From the NCBI GenBank assembly GCA_030272155.1, contig CP126201.1, positions 4,264,501 to 4,328,500 of the forward strand: a stretch of 64,000 bases of DNA, written 5' to 3'. Origin of the DNA: Tetradesmus obliquus (lineage: Eukaryota; Chlorophyta; Chlorophyceae; Sphaeropleales; Scenedesmaceae). The translations under genes and the position numbers were made by a program. This document shows positions 63,901 to 64,000 of this stretch, piece after piece. The notes beneath the pieces were generated by a model that worked only from the letters and a program-made list of their open reading frames with translations, made no database searches and had not been told where the DNA came from. Position 1 is the first letter of the stretch; every line of letters begins with the position of its first letter.

Positions 63901-64000
63901 GATCATGCAGCTGCACAAGGCGCGTGGTTGGCGGCATCATTGCTGCAACTTGCTGTCAGCCGGTGTGCCAGCTTATGGCATGTCATGTATGCTGGTCTGA
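54955..64000 (+). CDS. SWR1/PIE1/SRCAP-class Snf2 chromatin remodeller, 5' part
   Basis: Eleven exons join in phase: 54955-55763, 56602-56686, 57025-57129, 57428-58327, 58770-58858, 59126-59492, 60069-60283, 60660-60828, 62373-62510, 62957-63135 and 63528-63708 (1079 residues so far). The start ATG follows CAGCC ([16 protein letters not shown]). Order: acidic N terminus, AT-hook-like KGKPGRPPG, an HSA domain over about 255-350 ([48 protein letters not shown]) that binds actin and Arp4, acidic Gln/Ala linkers, ELLARYGF, then Snf2 ATPase from residue 786: [20 protein letters not shown], Walker A DEMGLGKT (823), [23 protein letters not shown] (926), [37 protein letters not shown]. These match the SWR1/PIE1/SRCAP branch, which swaps H2A.Z into nucleosomes. 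The helicase C half lies beyond the window. Nearly every exon edge has tandem copies in its introns. Confidence 0.95.
55961..56252 (+). repeat. copies of SWR1 exon 1 3' edge with donors
   Basis: 55961-56011 and 56206-56252 repeat 55713-55763 (GGACCACCTGCTGGAGGAGG…CCAGCG|GTAAG). Donors are GTAAGG, GTAAGG and GTAAGT. The second copy lacks six bases. A fourth, decayed copy lies near 56411-56436. The intervening intron (CTTCGTGCTGGCTGGGGCTG) repeats with them, period about 245. Confidence 0.93.
57204..57249 (+). repeat. copy of SWR1 exon 3 3' edge with donor
   Basis: GTGGTCAACTACAAG|GTGCGGCAC and 25 preceding bases repeat 57087-57137. Two in-frame changes are visible (KKAERV region to NMVERV). 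Confidence 0.85.
58368..58406 (+). repeat. copy of SWR1 exon 4 3' edge with donor
   Basis: The 39 bases encoding [13 protein letters not shown] repeat 58289-58327, with donor GTAAGT in place of GTGAGT. A decayed further copy lies near 58480-58525. Confidence 0.9.
58652..58700 (+). repeat. copy of SWR1 exon 5 5' edge
   Basis: GTGCAG|GGTGACGGCGCTGCTGCT and on repeats 58764-58815 with a premature stop after diverging. It lies upstream of the real exon. Confidence 0.75.
59819..60008 (+). repeat. two copies of SWR1 exon 7 5' edge with acceptors
   Basis: 59819-59885 and 59944-60008 each repeat the acceptor and first 65 bases of the ATPase exon at 60069 ([18 protein letters not shown]), period about 125. 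An older fragment lies at 59670-59705. The intron unit CCTGCTGTCACACCTCTCGT also repeats. Confidence 0.95.
60420..60602 (+). repeat. copies of SWR1 exon 8 5' edge
   Basis: 60535-60602 repeats the acceptor and first 68 bases of the exon at 60660 ([20 protein letters not shown]) almost exactly; 60440-60490 is an earlier partial unit. Period about 122, with the intervening TGCTGCTCCTGCTGTGCCTT also repeated. Confidence 0.95.
60890..61037 (+). repeat. two copies of SWR1 exon 8 3' edge
   Basis: 60890-60933 and 60990-61037 repeat 60785-60828 ([13 protein letters not shown]); donors are GTAAGT and GTGCCC against GTGGGT in the real exon. A 17-base remnant (GCTGCAGGACGCCAAG|GTG) lies at 61993-62010. 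Confidence 0.93.
61224..61377. repeat. 40-bp perfect inverted repeat, 74-bp loop
   Basis: 61224-61263 (ACACTGCTCTGCATCAGTCA…) is the exact reverse complement of 61338-61377. The loop contains a further imperfect inverted pair (AAGCACCCGGCAGC against GCTGTCGGGTGCTT). It lies in SWR1 intron 8. Confidence 0.95.
62259..62300 (+). repeat. copy of SWR1 exon 9 5' edge with acceptor
   Basis: ATGTTCCGGCGCAAGAAGTG and on repeats the start of the DEAH-box exon at 62373; the copy reads YLILDVAMM where the real exon reads YLILDEAHM. Decayed relatives (TTTTGGCGCAAGAGTG) lie near 61160 and 62135. Confidence 0.9.
62711..62903 (+). repeat. two copies of SWR1 exon 10 5' edge with acceptors
   Basis: 62711-62772 and 62838-62903 repeat the first 62 bases of the exon at 62957 ([20 protein letters not shown]), period about 123. 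The second carries a small indel. Confidence 0.95.
63807..63925 (+). repeat. diverged copy of SWR1 exon 11 3' half
   Basis: CGGCAGCGCCAGCTGTACGA… encodes [14 protein letters not shown] then diverges, and GGCAGCTTCATGCGCGTGAT…CAGCTGCACAAGG recalls the exon end GNFMGVV…MQLRK|GT. It lies 100 bases downstream of the real exon. Confidence 0.8.

Overview
This is nuclear DNA from a eukaryote, most likely a chlorophyte green alga of the Sphaeropleales/Chlamydomonadales type. The signs are many short exons with GT-AG introns, (CAG)n/(CTG)n tracts everywhere (poly-Gln, poly-Ala and poly-Ser in proteins, (CTG)n beside splice acceptors), a fused DHFR-thymidylate synthase, a plant-type subtilase and a plant-like complex I subunit. 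No prokaryotic operons, rRNA, tRNA or CRISPR array were seen. The species assignment is inference.

Layout, left to right: NDUFA13/GRIM-19 of mitochondrial complex I (minus, 1165-4125); an unrecognised multi-pass membrane protein (minus, 6045-7846); an unrecognised two-helix membrane protein in 8 exons (plus, 8282-14284); a secreted cucumisin-like subtilase in 13 exons (minus, 16447-23844); bifunctional DHFR-TS in 9 exons (minus, 25858-30889); a secreted or membrane Cys-rich protein with four repeats (minus, 31969-34317); a GT69 (CAP59/CMT1-like) mannosyltransferase with huge low-complexity inserts (plus, 34837-39879); a papain-like plus RCC1-repeat fusion with apparent frameshifts (minus, 41697-46094); ARMC8, a CTLH/GID ubiquitin ligase subunit (minus, 47795-53811); and the 5' part of a SWR1/PIE1/SRCAP-class chromatin remodeller running off the right edge (plus, from 54955). 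ARMC8 and SWR1 are divergent and share about 1.1 kb of upstream DNA. Apart from that the genes are unrelated housekeeping and secretory-pathway functions with no operon-like logic.

Exon joins were worked out by hand from reading frame, splice consensus and family similarity. For the subtilase, DHFR-TS, ARMC8, GT69, the 8282-14284 gene and SWR1 (as far as seen) every junction keeps phase. One short NDUFA13 exon and parts of the papain-RCC1 gene remain unresolved.

The most interesting signal is structural. In at least five genes, the edge of an exon together with its splice site and flanking intron is tandemly repeated, often two to four times. Copies of 5' edges lie upstream and copies of 3' edges lie downstream of the intact exon, with periods of about 100-250 bp and graded decay. 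Many introns also carry AG|GTG at both ends, and many acceptors sit directly after a (CTG)n tract. Together these suggest a genome where tandem duplication across splice sites and triplet expansion continually make and remodel introns. Other notable items are a spacer-free 144-bp perfect palindrome, a 40-bp perfect inverted repeat inside SWR1, and a 10-copy 28-bp minisatellite.
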